A stretch of DNA of 64,000 nucleotides from Linanthus parryae (GCA_023055425.1 JALGPY010000001.1:112945057-113009056); one strand, 5' to 3'; shown: positions 37,042-47,431, numbered from the stretch's first letter. Made by a program: numbers and translations. The notes: generated by a model from the sequence alone, not told the origin.

Positions 37042-37095
37042 TGAAATCCATGGAGGCTATTGCCCATGTGAAATCCATGGAGGCTATTGCCCATG
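37042..37095. repeat. 27-bp direct duplication inside the LTR element
   Basis: The phrase GTGAAATCCATGGAGGCTAT.. is repeated head to tail without change. Confidence 0.85.
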
Positions 37096-37561
37096 AGATA
37101 TACTTCATTGCTAAAAGCAAATCGAAGATACACACTCGCGAGTAGTTTTAGGTGCATATGCATATTATTTAGTATGGCAAATGTCATGAATATATAACAT
37201 GTCATACATGATAGTTTTTATTACTATTTCGAATGATCAAGAAGTATCATATTATGTTACACATTATGTATTTCCCATAATTTCACTTTTCAGGTATGAA
37301 GTGTGACATCAAGATGATGCAAAGAGGGGGAGACAAAAATTACAAGGCGCTGTACTCTTTTTCCTTAGCCGAGGTTTTTTTCCCACAAGGTTTTTCCAAG
37401 CAAGGTTTTAACGAGACAGGCAGCCACGGATGAGTTCAAGATTGAACCAAGCTCCCGCTCATAAGATGTACTCTTTTTCCTTCGTCAGAGTTTTTGTCCC
37501 AACGGGTTTTACTCGACAAGGTTTTAACGAGGCAGACTAGTAGTGAATATTCAAGGGGGAG

Positions 37562-37747
37562 TGTTATGGAATATTATAATGAATATTTCTAGTAGATTAT
37601 GATTGACTCTTAGTAGATTATGATTGACTCTTAGAGGATTATGATTGGCTCCCACACTCTATATAAAGAGTGCTTTGGTAGAGAATAAAAGAGCTTTTGA
37701 TATTCCTCCATATACTGTCTCTCTTCTCTACTTTTGAGTTTATAACA
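37562..37747 (+). promoter_or_regulatory. Right LTR, 186 bp, candidate promoter for P450 copy 2
   Basis: Identical to the left LTR. Its TATA box (TATAAA at 37662-37667) points towards the P450 copy 2 ATG at 37999, about 330 bp downstream. Since the ancestral promoter is 6.8 kb away, this LTR is the nearest recognisable promoter. Actual use is inference. Confidence 0.6.
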
Positions 37748-37998
37748 TTATTCTCATGTGTTTTTAAGAAGATATTAAGTTTAATGTACTAGCCCGAATT
37801 CAACCCGAACCCGAATTGATTTATACGAATTTGGGCTCGGACGGGTTGACAATGCTCTTAACTCGGGACGGGTTGGGCTTGGGCAGCCACGATAGAACTC
37901 GGGCTCGGGCTTGGACAGGAGTGCCAACCCGCCCAGCCCGCCCGAGTTGCAGTCCTAGTCGTACCAAGGAGAGAATCAATAAGAGCGCACACACAAAT

Positions 37999-39677
37999 AT
38001 GGAGTGCAATTGGTCTTTCTTGATCAACATTCTCTTATCAGCTCTTGCTCTACTAGCTCTTGGCTGGTGCTGGACCAAGGGAAAGAAAGATGGTGGTGCT
38101 ACAAAAAAGCGACCTCCTGGACCAGCAGGATGGCCCGTGGTTGGGAACATGTTTGATCTTGGAACTCTGCCACACCAAACCATGTACAAACTCGGGTTCA
38201 TACACGGACCAGTGCTTTGGCTCCGGCTCGGATCAGTTAACACCATGGTGGTTCAGTCAGCGAAGGCGGCAACGGATTTTTTCCAGAACCACGACCTCAA
38301 CTTTTCTGATCGAAAAGTGCCTGATGTGCTAACAGTCCTGGGGTACAGCGAAGGATCAATGGCCATAGGACGCTACGGAAAATACTGGCGTGAAATAAGG
38401 AAAGTCTGTTCCATGGAGTTTTTGAGTTCGAAAAGAATGGACCAATCAGCTATCCTGAGACGGAAATGCGTAGACAACATGACACGGTGGATTGAAGAAG
38501 ATACAACGGCGTCGCGTTCAAAAGGAGGGTTAGGTGATGTGGAGATTTGCAATTTCCTCTTCCTGGTGACTTTTAATGTTTTAGGCAATTTGATGCTGTC
38601 GAAAGACTTGTTAGAACCGCAATCTGAGAAAGCTAACAACTTCTATGATTCCATGGACAAGTACATGAAGTTGGTTGGGAAGGCAAATATCGCCGACTTC
38701 TTTCCTATTCTGAAACGCTTTGATCTGCTTGGGCTTAAAAGGGATATGTTCCGAGACATGGGACAGTGCTTAAACATTGTTGATGGCTTTATCCAGGAGA
38801 GAATTCAAGCAAAGCAGTCAGGAAAACACGCGGCGCAAAAAGATTTTTTGGACACTCTGTTGGAGTATGAAGGCGATGGAAAAGAATCGTCAAGCAAGCT
38901 TCCAGAAAGCAAAATCAAAATCATCGTACTGGTACACGCCTACACACATAATCATCAATCTCGATTCTTTTTGTTTGATATTGTTAATATTACAAGTAGT
39001 TTGTTTCCGAGGATCATAATGGAACATAAAAGATCTCACTAATCATCATACTGGTGTAACAGGAAATGTTTTTTGCGGGGGCGGAAACCACAAGCAGCAC
39101 CATGGAATGGTGCCTGGCAGAACTACTCCGAAATCCTGAAACAATGGTGAAGGTAAAAAAAGAGCTCGATCGAGTGATTGGACCCAACACCAAGGTTGAA
39201 GAGAGCGACATAGACAAGCTTCCATATCTTCAAGCGGTCGTGAAGGAAACTCTCCGGTTACATCCTCTTGTTCCTTTACTCCTCCCACGAAACTCAATGG
39301 AAGATGCCAACTACATGGGATACCATATCCCCAAAGACACACAAGTGTATGTGAACGCGTGGGCGATTGGAAGGGACCCGGAGGCTTGGAGTGATCCATT
39401 GTCATTCGTACCCGAAAGATTTTTGGATAAAAATATTGAATATAAAGGGCAAAACTTTGAGTTGATACCGTTTGGAGCTGGGAGAAGGATCTGCGTTGGG
39501 TATCCATTGGGGCACAGAGTTGCCCACTATGTTCTGGCTACACTGTTGCAGTCATTTGACTGGGAGCTTAGCGACCAAGTTACTCCGGAGACTATGGACA
39601 TGAATGAAAGGTTTGGAATAACTCTGCGCAAGCTAGTGCCCCTAAAAGTGATACCAACCAAACGTAAGATTGCTTGA
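37999..39677 (+). CDS. CYP76-type cytochrome P450, copy 2 (intact)
   Basis: Heme-thiolate monooxygenase of the plant A-type CYP71 clan, closest in remembered motifs to CYP76A. The family oxidises monoterpenoids and related small molecules at the ER surface using NADPH-P450 reductase (for example iridoid oxidase CYP76A26); the substrate here cannot be inferred. Exon 1 is 37999-38931, exon 2 is 39063-39677, with a 131-bp GT-AG phase-0 intron; the product is 515 residues, normal length. Seen: hydrophobic anchor at ~7-25, PPGP hinge 39-42, AGAETT ~315-320, KETLR ~372-376, PERF ~428-431, FGAGRRICVG ~448-457 with Cys455 as heme ligand. The frame is open a further 61 codons upstream into hAT sequence; the start matches copy 1. 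Its leader is split by transposons. Confidence 0.93.
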
Positions 39678-40195
39678 GAATAAAGGGACCGTGTGGTTCG
39701 TGTGCAAGTACCAATGCATCTTCGATTCAGTACCAAGTGTTTGTAATATGTTCATGTCTCAAATTATGAACAATGTAATTTATGTGAAAGTACCTATGTA
39801 TTTCTCATTCAGTGATTATGAAATGGAATTTAGAATAATTTCTTGAAGAATTGTTAGGGTCCATACTCAAAACTAATTTGTGGTGAAGGTAATAGTCATA
39901 TACAAAAGACTGTAGCCCCGGTGATGTAGTGAAAAGCATTGATTCTCAACTAGATGTAATTATAGAGAAGATGTTTATTGTTAAATTAGTCGTTCGCTCC
40001 TAAAAGACTTACTACTAGAATATATAGGTATAGTAATAAAGTGAAGATGTATAAAAGTTAGTTGACATGACTTTCTTAGGTTTAATTCGCGGACAACGGA
40101 TTTCAACAAGCTAAAGTAATTTCCAAATGATTTATCTCACAACAAACACCAAAAGATAATAGTAAAACCTTGAGTTGTATTCCATTACTCAGTGG
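39678..40195 (+). other. 3' region of P450 copy 2
   Basis: Non-coding. It is similar to 43488-44190 (for example GTGAAAGTACCTATGTATTTCT and TTCTCAACTAGATGTA) and partly to the 3' flank of copy 1. The similarity ends near 40190, where the Helitron-like insertion begins. Confidence 0.7.
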
Positions 40196-40277
40196 GGAGC
40201 TTCAACTATCGGTGATGTCACATTTTTATTGACGTTTTGTACAATCTTATTTTTCAAAATATCGTAAAAGAAGATGT

Positions 40278-41171
40278 GAATTTTTTAATTAACTATCGTA
40301 AATATTTTGAAAAAATAAATAAATACATTATGAATTAATGTGATTCCGTGTATCATTTTCAAATGACGAAATCATAGAGATGCCATTTCCGAAATTAGCA
40401 TCTCATTTCAAATGGCGAAATCATAGTACCCAATACATTGAACTACATCATTGACAAATCCCACTGATTGTTAAAAATTGAAAAGTGTTTCCCTACTACA
40501 TCATTGACTGTTCATTTAGATTGTTACAAATTCAAAGGAATCAATTTACTATTTGAGAATGGGTTTTCCAACTTTGCCTGAGGAAATGCCACGTGGAATT
40601 TTTTAATTAACTATCGCAAATATTTTGTAAAAATAAATAAATACATTATGAATTAATGTGATTCCGTGTATCATTTTCAAATGACGAAATCATAGAGATG
40701 CCATTTCCGAAATTAGCATCTCATTTCAAATGGCGAAATCATAGTACCCAATACATTGAACTACATCATTGACAAATCCCACTGATTGTTAAAAATTGAA
40801 AAGTGTTTCCCTACTACATCATTGACTGTTCATTTAGATTGTTACAAATTCAAAGGAATCAATTTACTATTTGAGAATGGGTTTTCCAACTTTGCCTGAG
40901 GAAATGCCACGTGGAATTTTTTAATTAACTATCGCAAATATTTTGTAAAAATAAATAAATACATTATGAATTAATGTGATTCCGTGTATCATTTTCAAAT
41001 GACGAAATCATAGAGATGCCATTTCCGAAATTAGCATCTCATTTCAAATGGCGAAATCATAGTACCCAATACATTGAACTACATCATTGACAAATCCCAC
41101 TGATTGTAAAAATTGAAAAGTGTTTCCTTACTACATCATTGACTGTTCATTTAGATTGTTACAAATTCAAA
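40278..41171. repeat. 318-bp tandem repeat, 2.8 copies
   Basis: Units start at 40278, 40596 and 40914 (GAATTTTTTAATTAACTATCG) with exactly 318-bp spacing. Copies 2 and 3 are almost identical apart from a one-base gap and the truncated end near 41171. Within each unit a short phrase around CAAATG(A/G)CGAAATCATAG occurs twice. Confidence 0.93.
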
Positions 41172-41512
41172 TGACTCAATTATTTCAAAAAATAATCATA
41201 CCTTAACCTCGCTGATTTTTTTGGAAAATATCTATCAATTAAAAAATTCTCCTCTAACGATGCTAAAATCAATGAAATTCTCCTATATAAACCTCCCTAC
41301 ACGAACTTATAAACCTTATTTCTCTCTTGATCTATGTTCTTGCTTGCTCTGTCAGTATATCTTCGTCTTTTATTATGTTTGTATTAGAAAATTTACAATT
41401 AGATCACAAGTTATCACAAATGGAGGTTATATTCCCCTAAAAATGGAGGTTATGTAATGCTTTGCATACATATATACTATTGTAGTTTTTTAGTTTTGTA
41501 ATTGATAGCACA

Positions 41513-41978
41513 ATGTTTCTTTGCAAGGATTTTCTTCAAATGATCGATAATGGAATGCTCATGTCATCTCGAGCCTTCATAGTCGGCCGATTCGATTGTA
41601 TTGGGTTCAGCTCTTCAGTCCATATTGTAGAGATGGTCGGAATAGTTAAAGGCCTACAGATGGTTCGCGACGCCAAGTGCAGAAGGGTCTATGTTGAATC
41701 GGACTTGAAGCTTACTGTTGAGTTGATTCAGAAATGGAGATCAAGAAATCTACAGTGAGTTGGCTTCGGTAACTGTTGAGAGCATTCGGTTGTGCAATTT
41801 GTTTGATGAAGTCAATTTCAGACACGTTCCCCGAAGCATTAATGGTGCAGCTGGTCTATTTGCAAATAGGTCCATGTTGTCTCTCAATTTAGCATGTATA
41901 TCCGTGCCCCCAAATTGGTCTTTTGATGTATTAGAGAAGGGTATTTTCTGGATTTCTATGGAAGTTAATTTTCCCTAA
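41513..41978 (+). pseudogene. RNase H-like (RVT_3) domain fragment
   Basis: Two frames, 41513-41758 and 41760-41978, together give ..EMVGIVKGLQMVRDAKCRRVYVESDLKLTVELIQ.. and ..NLFDEVNFRHVPRSINGAAGLFANRSM. This matches the pattern of plant RNase H-like proteins derived from non-LTR retroelements (E..A...GL, ESD motif, ..F.HV.R..N..A..LA). The conserved first acidic strand is not evident, and a frame change at about 41758 splits it. It lies inside the Helitron-like insertion and is best read as a captured fragment. Confidence 0.7.
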
Positions 41979-42399
41979 AAAAATAATAGAATGTTCATGT
42001 ATGAGTTAGCTTCTTTTATATCACTATTCAAAACATCATACGGGTTAGTTAAATGTCCGATTAATTTTTTTAAGAAAATATTTGAGTATAGAGATGGAAC
42101 AGGAAATCCATAATTTCATTATTCTATTAGATTAGATAAGGTTATTGTTAAAAATGTAACTGTTCGAGATTAAATGACAATATTTTTATTTGCTTAATTG
42201 CTTATGTATACGATTTCCATAAGTAACTATTCAACAAATATGACAAATAATGGACATAATATCCCGTACTATACATCTATATCTTCACCTGAAGATGCAA
42301 CTATAATTTTTTTTTGGCAATTTGTAAAAGACAAAATATAGTGTTTTGGAAATCATAAGACATTGATTATTATTTATTTCAAAAAATACATCATATTGC

Positions 42400-42457
42400 G
42401 TAGTTTGAATCCGAGACCTCATGCAGGAGCTTTTAACGTCCTACCACTAAGCTAGCA
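42400..42457 (-). mobile_element. tRNA-derived SINE fragment
   Basis: On the minus strand TAGCTTAGTGGTAGGACG (A box-like) is followed by CTCGGATTCAAAC (B box-like). It is related to the fragment at 25585. It sits just before the Helitron 3' end, so it was probably carried within it. Confidence 0.6.
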
Positions 42458-42695
42458 TCAATTTACGTCATTTATTATTTCAGTGACATCAAATTTTGTT
42501 TTTTATTTGAAATTTTACCGTGCATCGCACGGGTTCAAAGCTAGTGGTAACCTACTTGATAGGCTCCAAATGAAATTGCCATGACAACATCATTCACGTG
42601 CGGTTCAAGATATGATTGAATATTTGTGAATAATTGATGCTTGAGCAAATGTGGAGTAAGAAATTAAATACAATGTTATCTTGAGGACGTGTGGG

Positions 42696-42697
<2 letters not shown>

Positions 42698-42729
<32 letters not shown>

Positions 42730-42750
42730 GTTGTTGTTGTTGTTGTTGTT
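42698..42750. repeat. (ATT)n-(GTT)n compound microsatellite
   Basis: About eleven ATT units followed by about seven GTT units. Confidence 0.93.
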
Positions 42751-42912
42751 TGTGTGAAAGCAATTGTTTTGGTAATCATACCAACTAATGATGGAGTAGT
42801 TAATAGTATGACTTTGATTGAACTTAACAATAGTGATTGTGATTAAACTAACAATATTTCATACACCTAACCTTCAATTATTCAAATTTGGTCTCCCTAG
42901 TTATATACAGTA

Positions 42913-43169
42913 CCACACCGTTCCATCACTTTCTCCTCTTATTGACCTTTTCACTCGTAGTTGGGTCACTTTGACCCGGCAATTTGAATGACAAAATGTT
43001 GTAATTATTAGATGATTTGTTCATGGTATTGTAGAGTAGCTCTTATGCTACAACACTATGAAAGAATTGTGAAAAAGTTGTTTTGTATCGCTATCCAAAT
43101 TAACAGGTCAAAGTGAGTCAGCGAATAGTGGTAAAAGTAAAAAAGGAGAGAAAGAGTAAAAATGGAGTG
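42913..43169. mobile_element. Stowaway-like MITE, copy 3
   Basis: TA-flanked (42911-42912, 43170-43171) element with CACACCGTTCCATCACTTTCTCC at the left and ..GGAGAGAAAGAGT..GGAGTGG at the right. Internal GGGTCACTTTGACCCGG matches the copies at 3169 and 25104. Confidence 0.78.
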
Positions 43170-43201
43170 GTATCTCAATTCTAGGACACTGTTGTTGATT
43201 T

Positions 43202-43203
43202 TA

Positions 43204-43240
<37 letters not shown>
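43202..43240. repeat. (TA)n microsatellite
   Basis: About 39 bases of alternating TA with one GTA interruption. Confidence 0.9.
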
Positions 43241-43246
<6 letters not shown>

Positions 43247-43272
43247 CTTTTTGGTGTTAATGGCCTGTCGGT

Positions 43273-43423
43273 GGAGCAATTTTTCATTCCTCCAAAAGAG
43301 CACCACGTGGTACTCTACAACCAATTAAAGTGCAACACTTAAATAAACTGTGAGTGATTGGCAGACACTAATTGGCTGTAGAGCACCACGTGGTGCTCTT
43401 TTGGAGCACTAAAAAAATTCTCC
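43273..43423. mobile_element. Short foldback MITE
   Basis: The arms are inverted repeats: GGAGCAATTTTT..CCAAAAGAGCACCACGTGGT at left and ACCACGTGGTGCTCTTTTGG..AAAATTCTCC at right. GTCGGT lies on both sides (43267-43272; 43425-43430, one base removed from the end). The CACGTG core in both arms is a G-box sequence. The superfamily is unclear. Confidence 0.7.
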
Positions 43424-43487
43424 AGTCGGTGGCAGAATGGTACATTAATTGTTAATTAATTTCAATGTTTAGCACAACTGCACAAAA

Positions 43488-44318
43488 ATGCAAGCGCCCG
43501 TGCATTTCCGATTCAGTGCCAGGTATTTGTAACTTTTTCAGAACTCAAACTACGAAAAAAGTGATTTATGTGAAAGTACCTATGTATTTCTGATTTAGTG
43601 CTTATGAAATTATGAAATGAAATTCGAATTCTCGTAAAAGACGAAGTTGAGATTCTTCAAAAAGGAATTAGGGTTACAACTCAAAACCAAACTTCCGTTG
43701 AAGGTAATAATGGAGGAACTTTAGTAGGCACAAGTATTTTCTTTTTTGATCGTCCAGAATAGAAACAAAGCAAACAACAACAGAAAAAAAACGAAACAGA
43801 AAGAACAGAGAAAACAACAACAAAACACTTAGTATTCACTGCCACTAAGGACCATTTCCTTGATCACCAACTGCCTGAGCTCCAGAGGCGCATCCTGGAG
43901 AATCACCAGCTGTGATAAGCAATGATTCTCAACTAGATGTAGTAATAGAGAAGATGTTTATTTCTAAATTAGTTGTTCTCTCCAAAAAGACCTACTTCAA
44001 TATATATGTATAGTAGTAAACTGAAGATAATTAAAAGTTAGTGGACTAGCTATAACTTTCTTATACTTATTTCACGGACAACGGCTATCAACATGCTAAT
44101 GTAATTTTCCAATGCTTTTTTCAACAACAACCCCAATAGATTTTAGTAAAACCTTGATTTGTATTCTAATATGGAGATTTAAGTCACAATTTTCTAAACC
44201 AAACACATTTTATAAATATTTTTCCAACATTTAGCCACAAAGTTAAAAATGACACAATCATACATATGCGGTTTGAGATATCAGTGGATAATTGGTGCTT
44301 GAGCTGATGTGGAGAAAG
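43488..44318 (+). pseudogene. Orphan 3' flank of a third P450 copy
   Basis: Sequence resembling the 3' untranslated and downstream region of P450 copy 2 (39700-40190 plus 42550-42660), without any P450 coding sequence in front of it. It is interrupted at about 43710-43920 by an unrelated A-rich segment and ends where the copia LTR begins at 44319. It indicates that the tandem array once had at least three units. Confidence 0.65.
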
Positions 44319-45602
44319 TGTTGGAAAATATGATTTTGACGACTTTAGATCCGAGTTCATGAGAGCTCACTTTAGAGTTCACTAAGAGATTTGTTCAAAA
44401 TTTCATGACCCGTCAAAATCATCCATTGATGAATGAAAAATGAGACATTGAAAGTCCGTGTTTCTCTATTAATGAAAAAGTAAAAAAGTCATTCGTGTGT
44501 AGCAATTTTGTTGAGGGAGGAACTAGCCATGGTTCGAACTAGCACGCACATGCCACTATAATCCAACAAGATTGGACTTGCGTCGTGGTGTTGGGTTTGG
44601 GTTTTTGAGTCTTATTCTAATAATTTTGGGCCCCAATCCAACTAGGATCATTAATTAGTTTTTAGAAATCGTAACATTTCAAGTTAAAAAAGACGAGTTG
44701 CAACTATTCCAAACATGCACCTCATCTCTATATATAGCAGCCTCTCGTCTCATTCTCATTGTCCAATAATCATCTTCTTGTTCTCTCAATATCTTCGAAA
44801 ACATAGCTCTATTGCGTCGTGTATTGTGCATTGTGCTTTCACCCACAATATAGAGAAACTTTTATCTTGAGAAGCGTTTTGCCCGTCGTATGAGAAACAA
44901 ATAAGCACCAATAGTGGGCGCATAACCAGCTTTAAGGATATCGTCCATGCCCCAGAAAATGTGTTTCAACTCATATCTTCACTCATCGGAATTTCAGCTG
45001 TAAGTGTCGTATTTTATTTTATTACATATTTTATTTTTGAATTACTTTTCGATTTCGAGTTAAAAAAATGGAACACACGTTCTAACAGAAAGAACATTCA
45101 ATGTTATCTTGATGGTGTGTGTGCAATGACATTTTTTTTAGTGATTGTTTCTTTTGGGAAATGCCTTGATGTAGAAGATACTCAAAGGAGTGCGAAGAAG
45201 TGAAGTTCAGTGGGTCTTCGTACGAAGACAAAGTGTCTTCACACGAAGACATCCTGGAATAGACCTCTGTCTCAAAGTAGGAAGGTCTTCGTACGAAGGA
45301 AAGAGTCATCACAGGAAGGGTCTTCGTATGAAGACAACCTGTCTTCGCACGAACACAATCCGGGAGGCGGCAAATAAGGGTTGGGTTGTTTCCTAATTGT
45401 ATCGGGGCGGTTTTGGTGGATATAAAAGGACCCTTTGGGGGTCCTATGAACGTATGTAAACATTTTGAATCGTTCATACTCAGTGAAATAAAGGTCTTTC
45501 TTCCCCGTGGACGTAGTCGATTTGGGCTGGCGAACCACGTTAAAACTTGTGTTTTGCATCTTTCGTTATCGTTCGCGAGGTGAGTGATAAAGTGAATTGC
45601 CA
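44319..45602 (+). mobile_element. Copia element B, 5' LTR
   Basis: Begins TGTTGGAAAAT and ends ..AATTGCCA just before the primer site. A TATAAAAGG box lies at 45421-45429. The U3/R region holds a palindrome cluster at 45214-45356. The element's 3' LTR lies beyond the window, so no target duplication can be checked. Confidence 0.8.
45214..45356. repeat. Cluster of GTCTTCGTACGAAGAC palindromes
   Basis: A perfect 16-bp palindrome at 45214-45229, with close variants at 45235-45250, 45285-45299, 45320-45335 and 45341-45356. It lies about 70-200 bp upstream of the TATA box of the copia LTR. Confidence 0.85.
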
Positions 45603-45609
45603 TAAAAAA

Positions 45610-45623
45610 TTGGTATCAGATCT
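45610..45623 (+). other. Copia B primer binding site, Met-tRNA type
   Basis: TTGGTATCAGATCT a few bases after the LTR end. TGGTATCAGA matches the initiator-Met primer site, with later bases diverged. Confidence 0.75.
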
Positions 45624-45650
45624 TATATCGAGATTACTCCACCAAGAACG

Positions 45651-46803
45651 ATGTTCGAATCGATATTCGAGATCAAGAGTTTTACAGGAGGGAAGAACTT
45701 CAGTCTCTGGAAGTTAAAGATGGAGGCCTTGCTTAAATCGCATGGTTTTTTTGGCACCTTTGACCGAGGACAAAGAAGGCATAGAGCTAGTCTACCGTAG
45801 TTCAAGGTATTGGAGGAGAAGGTACACACAACCATTATGTTGTGCTTATCGGATGACGTGATCATCAAGATCCTAGATCAGAAGGAAGCAGCGAAGCTTT
45901 GGCTCAAGTTGGAGAGTCTCCGCATGACGAAGAGTCTCACTAGCAAGTTGATGATGAAGCAAATGCTCTTCACCCTGTGGATTCTCAAAGGTACGAATCT
46001 CAAGGACCATCTTGATCAATTGAATACAATTCTTTTAGATTAACATAATATTGGCGAGAAGGCGGATGATGAGGATGCCGCACTTTTGTTATTGATCTCG
46101 TTACCTTCATCATACAAGAAGTTTGTTCAGTCATTAATTATGAACAAGGATGACTTGTCCCTAGAGGAGGTCAAATCGGCTCTCCATGATAGGGAAGTGT
46201 GTCATAAGGGTGCATGCACAAGTACGGAGGACCATACTTCCGGTTTGATGGCAACCGGTGGAAGCAAGAAGGGTAAGAGAAACAAGAAGAAGGAGTTCTC
46301 GTGTCCTAAGTTACCGAAGGATGTACGTGCTTTGTGCAAGGAAAAGGGGGAATTGAAGAGGAACTTCCCAAAGCGAGGTCAACATGGAAAAAATGGCTCT
46401 GCAGCCGTGGTAGAGAAGGAGAATCCATCTAAAGATGATTTCGCTCTACTGACGGATGATGTCACGCATTCACCCGATGCATGGTTTCTTGAATCAAGGG
46501 CTTCTTATCATATATATTCTAACATGAAGCTATTTTCAAGCTACAACCGTGCAGAAGGAGGATCCGTTAATATGGAAAACGGAGCTGTTTGCAAGGTCAT
46601 AGGAAAAGGTTCCGTTAGATTCAAGACTGTGGATGTGAAGACATGCAAATTAAGGGAGGTGATACATGTACCACTTGTCACAAAAAAATCTGATTCCTTT
46701 GAGTCTACTTGACAGCAACAGTTTCAGTTTCAACGGTGAAGGCGGAGGATTATGCGTGTACAAGGAATTGGATGTGCTACTCAAGGATGGGACTTTGTAT
46801 GTG
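45651..46803 (+). pseudogene. Copia B gag and protease, interrupted
   Basis: ATG at 45651 opens a capsid-type region (..FTGGKNFSLWKLKMEALLKSHG.., ..AKLWLKLESLRMTKSLTSKLMMKQMLF.., ..LPSSYKKFVQSLI). Stops lie at 45798-45800 (TAG) and 46041-46043 (TAA), and a frame change sits in an A-run near 46682. The zinc knuckle near 46320-46370 has lost cysteines. The protease motif reads WFLESRASYH near 46483, so the catalytic aspartate is gone. It ends where the Tat element inserts; the reading frame resumes at 62448. Confidence 0.87.
46799..46803. repeat. Target duplication of the Tat insertion, left (diverged)
   Basis: ATGTG here versus ATGGC at 62448-62452, three of five bases equal. The copia reading frame continues across if one copy is ignored, which supports the insertion point despite the mismatch. 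Confidence 0.5.
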
Positions 46804-47431
46804 TGTGCACAAGAGATTCCGGCGGGGAGACCTCCGTGTACACCGTATGTAGAGGATCAGAGATAGCACATGAAGAGTTGGGTTGTGTGTAGGGAGAGAG
46901 TAAGGCAGTAGTAATGTCTGAGAGAGAGACAGAGGTTTGGCAGAGCTTCCGCGTATGGCTAGTGTGTTCTTCTTTGTATGGAAAGGTTAACGTCCTATAT
47001 ATAACGGAGAATGTGACCGTTGCAGTGTGGTTAATGCGCCCATCAATGGCGGCTTAATTAGCTTAACCACAACGGCACGTTCGTCCGCGTATATAGGGAC
47101 CGTTACAACACGTTATGCGCGAATACCGGAACCGTTATGGGGTTGACCGGGTTTGACCGGATTGACCGGGTTTATGGAGCTCGTGCCATAAATCTCTCAA
47201 AAGCAGTTACTAAAGGTCGCGCGCGGGCTTGGCTTGCACGCGACAGGACTTACTCTAGCCTCCAAACCACTAAGTCCCAACAAGTCCCGTGCAGTGGTAT
47301 GCGAGGGCTCTGTCTCGCAGCCCCCACATGGATCAGCGCGGCTGGTGATCCAGTGTGTGTGGAGCACAATATGGTGTGCTGGATGGTTGCCACGTGGCCA
47401 AGATCTGTCAGCTCAGAAAGCACTATCTACA
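46804..47431 (-). repeat. Tat 3' LTR
   Basis: TGTGCACAAG..ATCTACA on the plus strand. The other full copy is 61820-62447 and a partial third is 1-537. A TTGACCGG-type phrase is repeated near 47140-47170. Confidence 0.95.

Larger units (their letters stand above)
31730..37747 (+). mobile_element. Recent non-autonomous LTR retrotransposon (copia-like ends)
   Basis: Two 186-bp LTRs (31730-31915 and 37562-37747) read identical base for base, with target duplication TTATT at 31725-31729 and 37748-37752. CAAGGGGGAG at 37552-37561 is the polypurine tract. After the left LTR the sequence is CGTTATCAGCACGC, the position expected for the primer site. The 3' untranslated part (37340-37560) carries repeated ..CAAGGTTTTAACGAG.. 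phrases known from plant copia elements of the Ale/Retrofit type. The 5.6-kb interior shows no protease, integrase or RT motif in any frame. Confidence 0.88.
31174..37957. mobile_element. hAT-type element containing nested insertions
   Basis: Starts TAGGGGTGCAAC and ends GTTGCAGTCCTA. GTCGTACC is duplicated exactly at 31166-31173 and 37958-37965. Subtracting the nested MITE (31193-31402) and LTR element (31730-37747) leaves roughly 540 bp, a smaller relative of the element at 30166-30892. It is inserted 33 bp upstream of the P450 copy 2 start codon. Confidence 0.9.
40195..42544 (+). mobile_element. Helitron-like insertion with tandem repeats and captured gene fragment
   Basis: The 3' end is diagnostic: hairpin CCGTGC-ATC-GCACGG at 42518-42532, then eight bases, CTAG at 42541-42544 and a following T. 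The flank after 42545 (GTGCGGTTCAAGATATGATTG..) again resembles 44265-44318 of the orphan P450 flank, as the flank before ~40190 resembles 44150-44190. So about 2.35 kb is inserted in the copy 2 flank. The exact 5' TC terminus is not settled; A-TC at about 40210 is one option. No Rep/helicase is present, so it is non-autonomous. Confidence 0.65.

Noticed and set aside
37816..37998. 61-codon N-terminal extension of the intact P450
   Set aside because: It is hAT terminal sequence; the start at 37999 matches copy 1 and gives a normal membrane anchor.
40278..41171. CRISPR or gene family array
   Set aside because: Units are head-to-tail 318-bp repeats with no spacers or coding frame.
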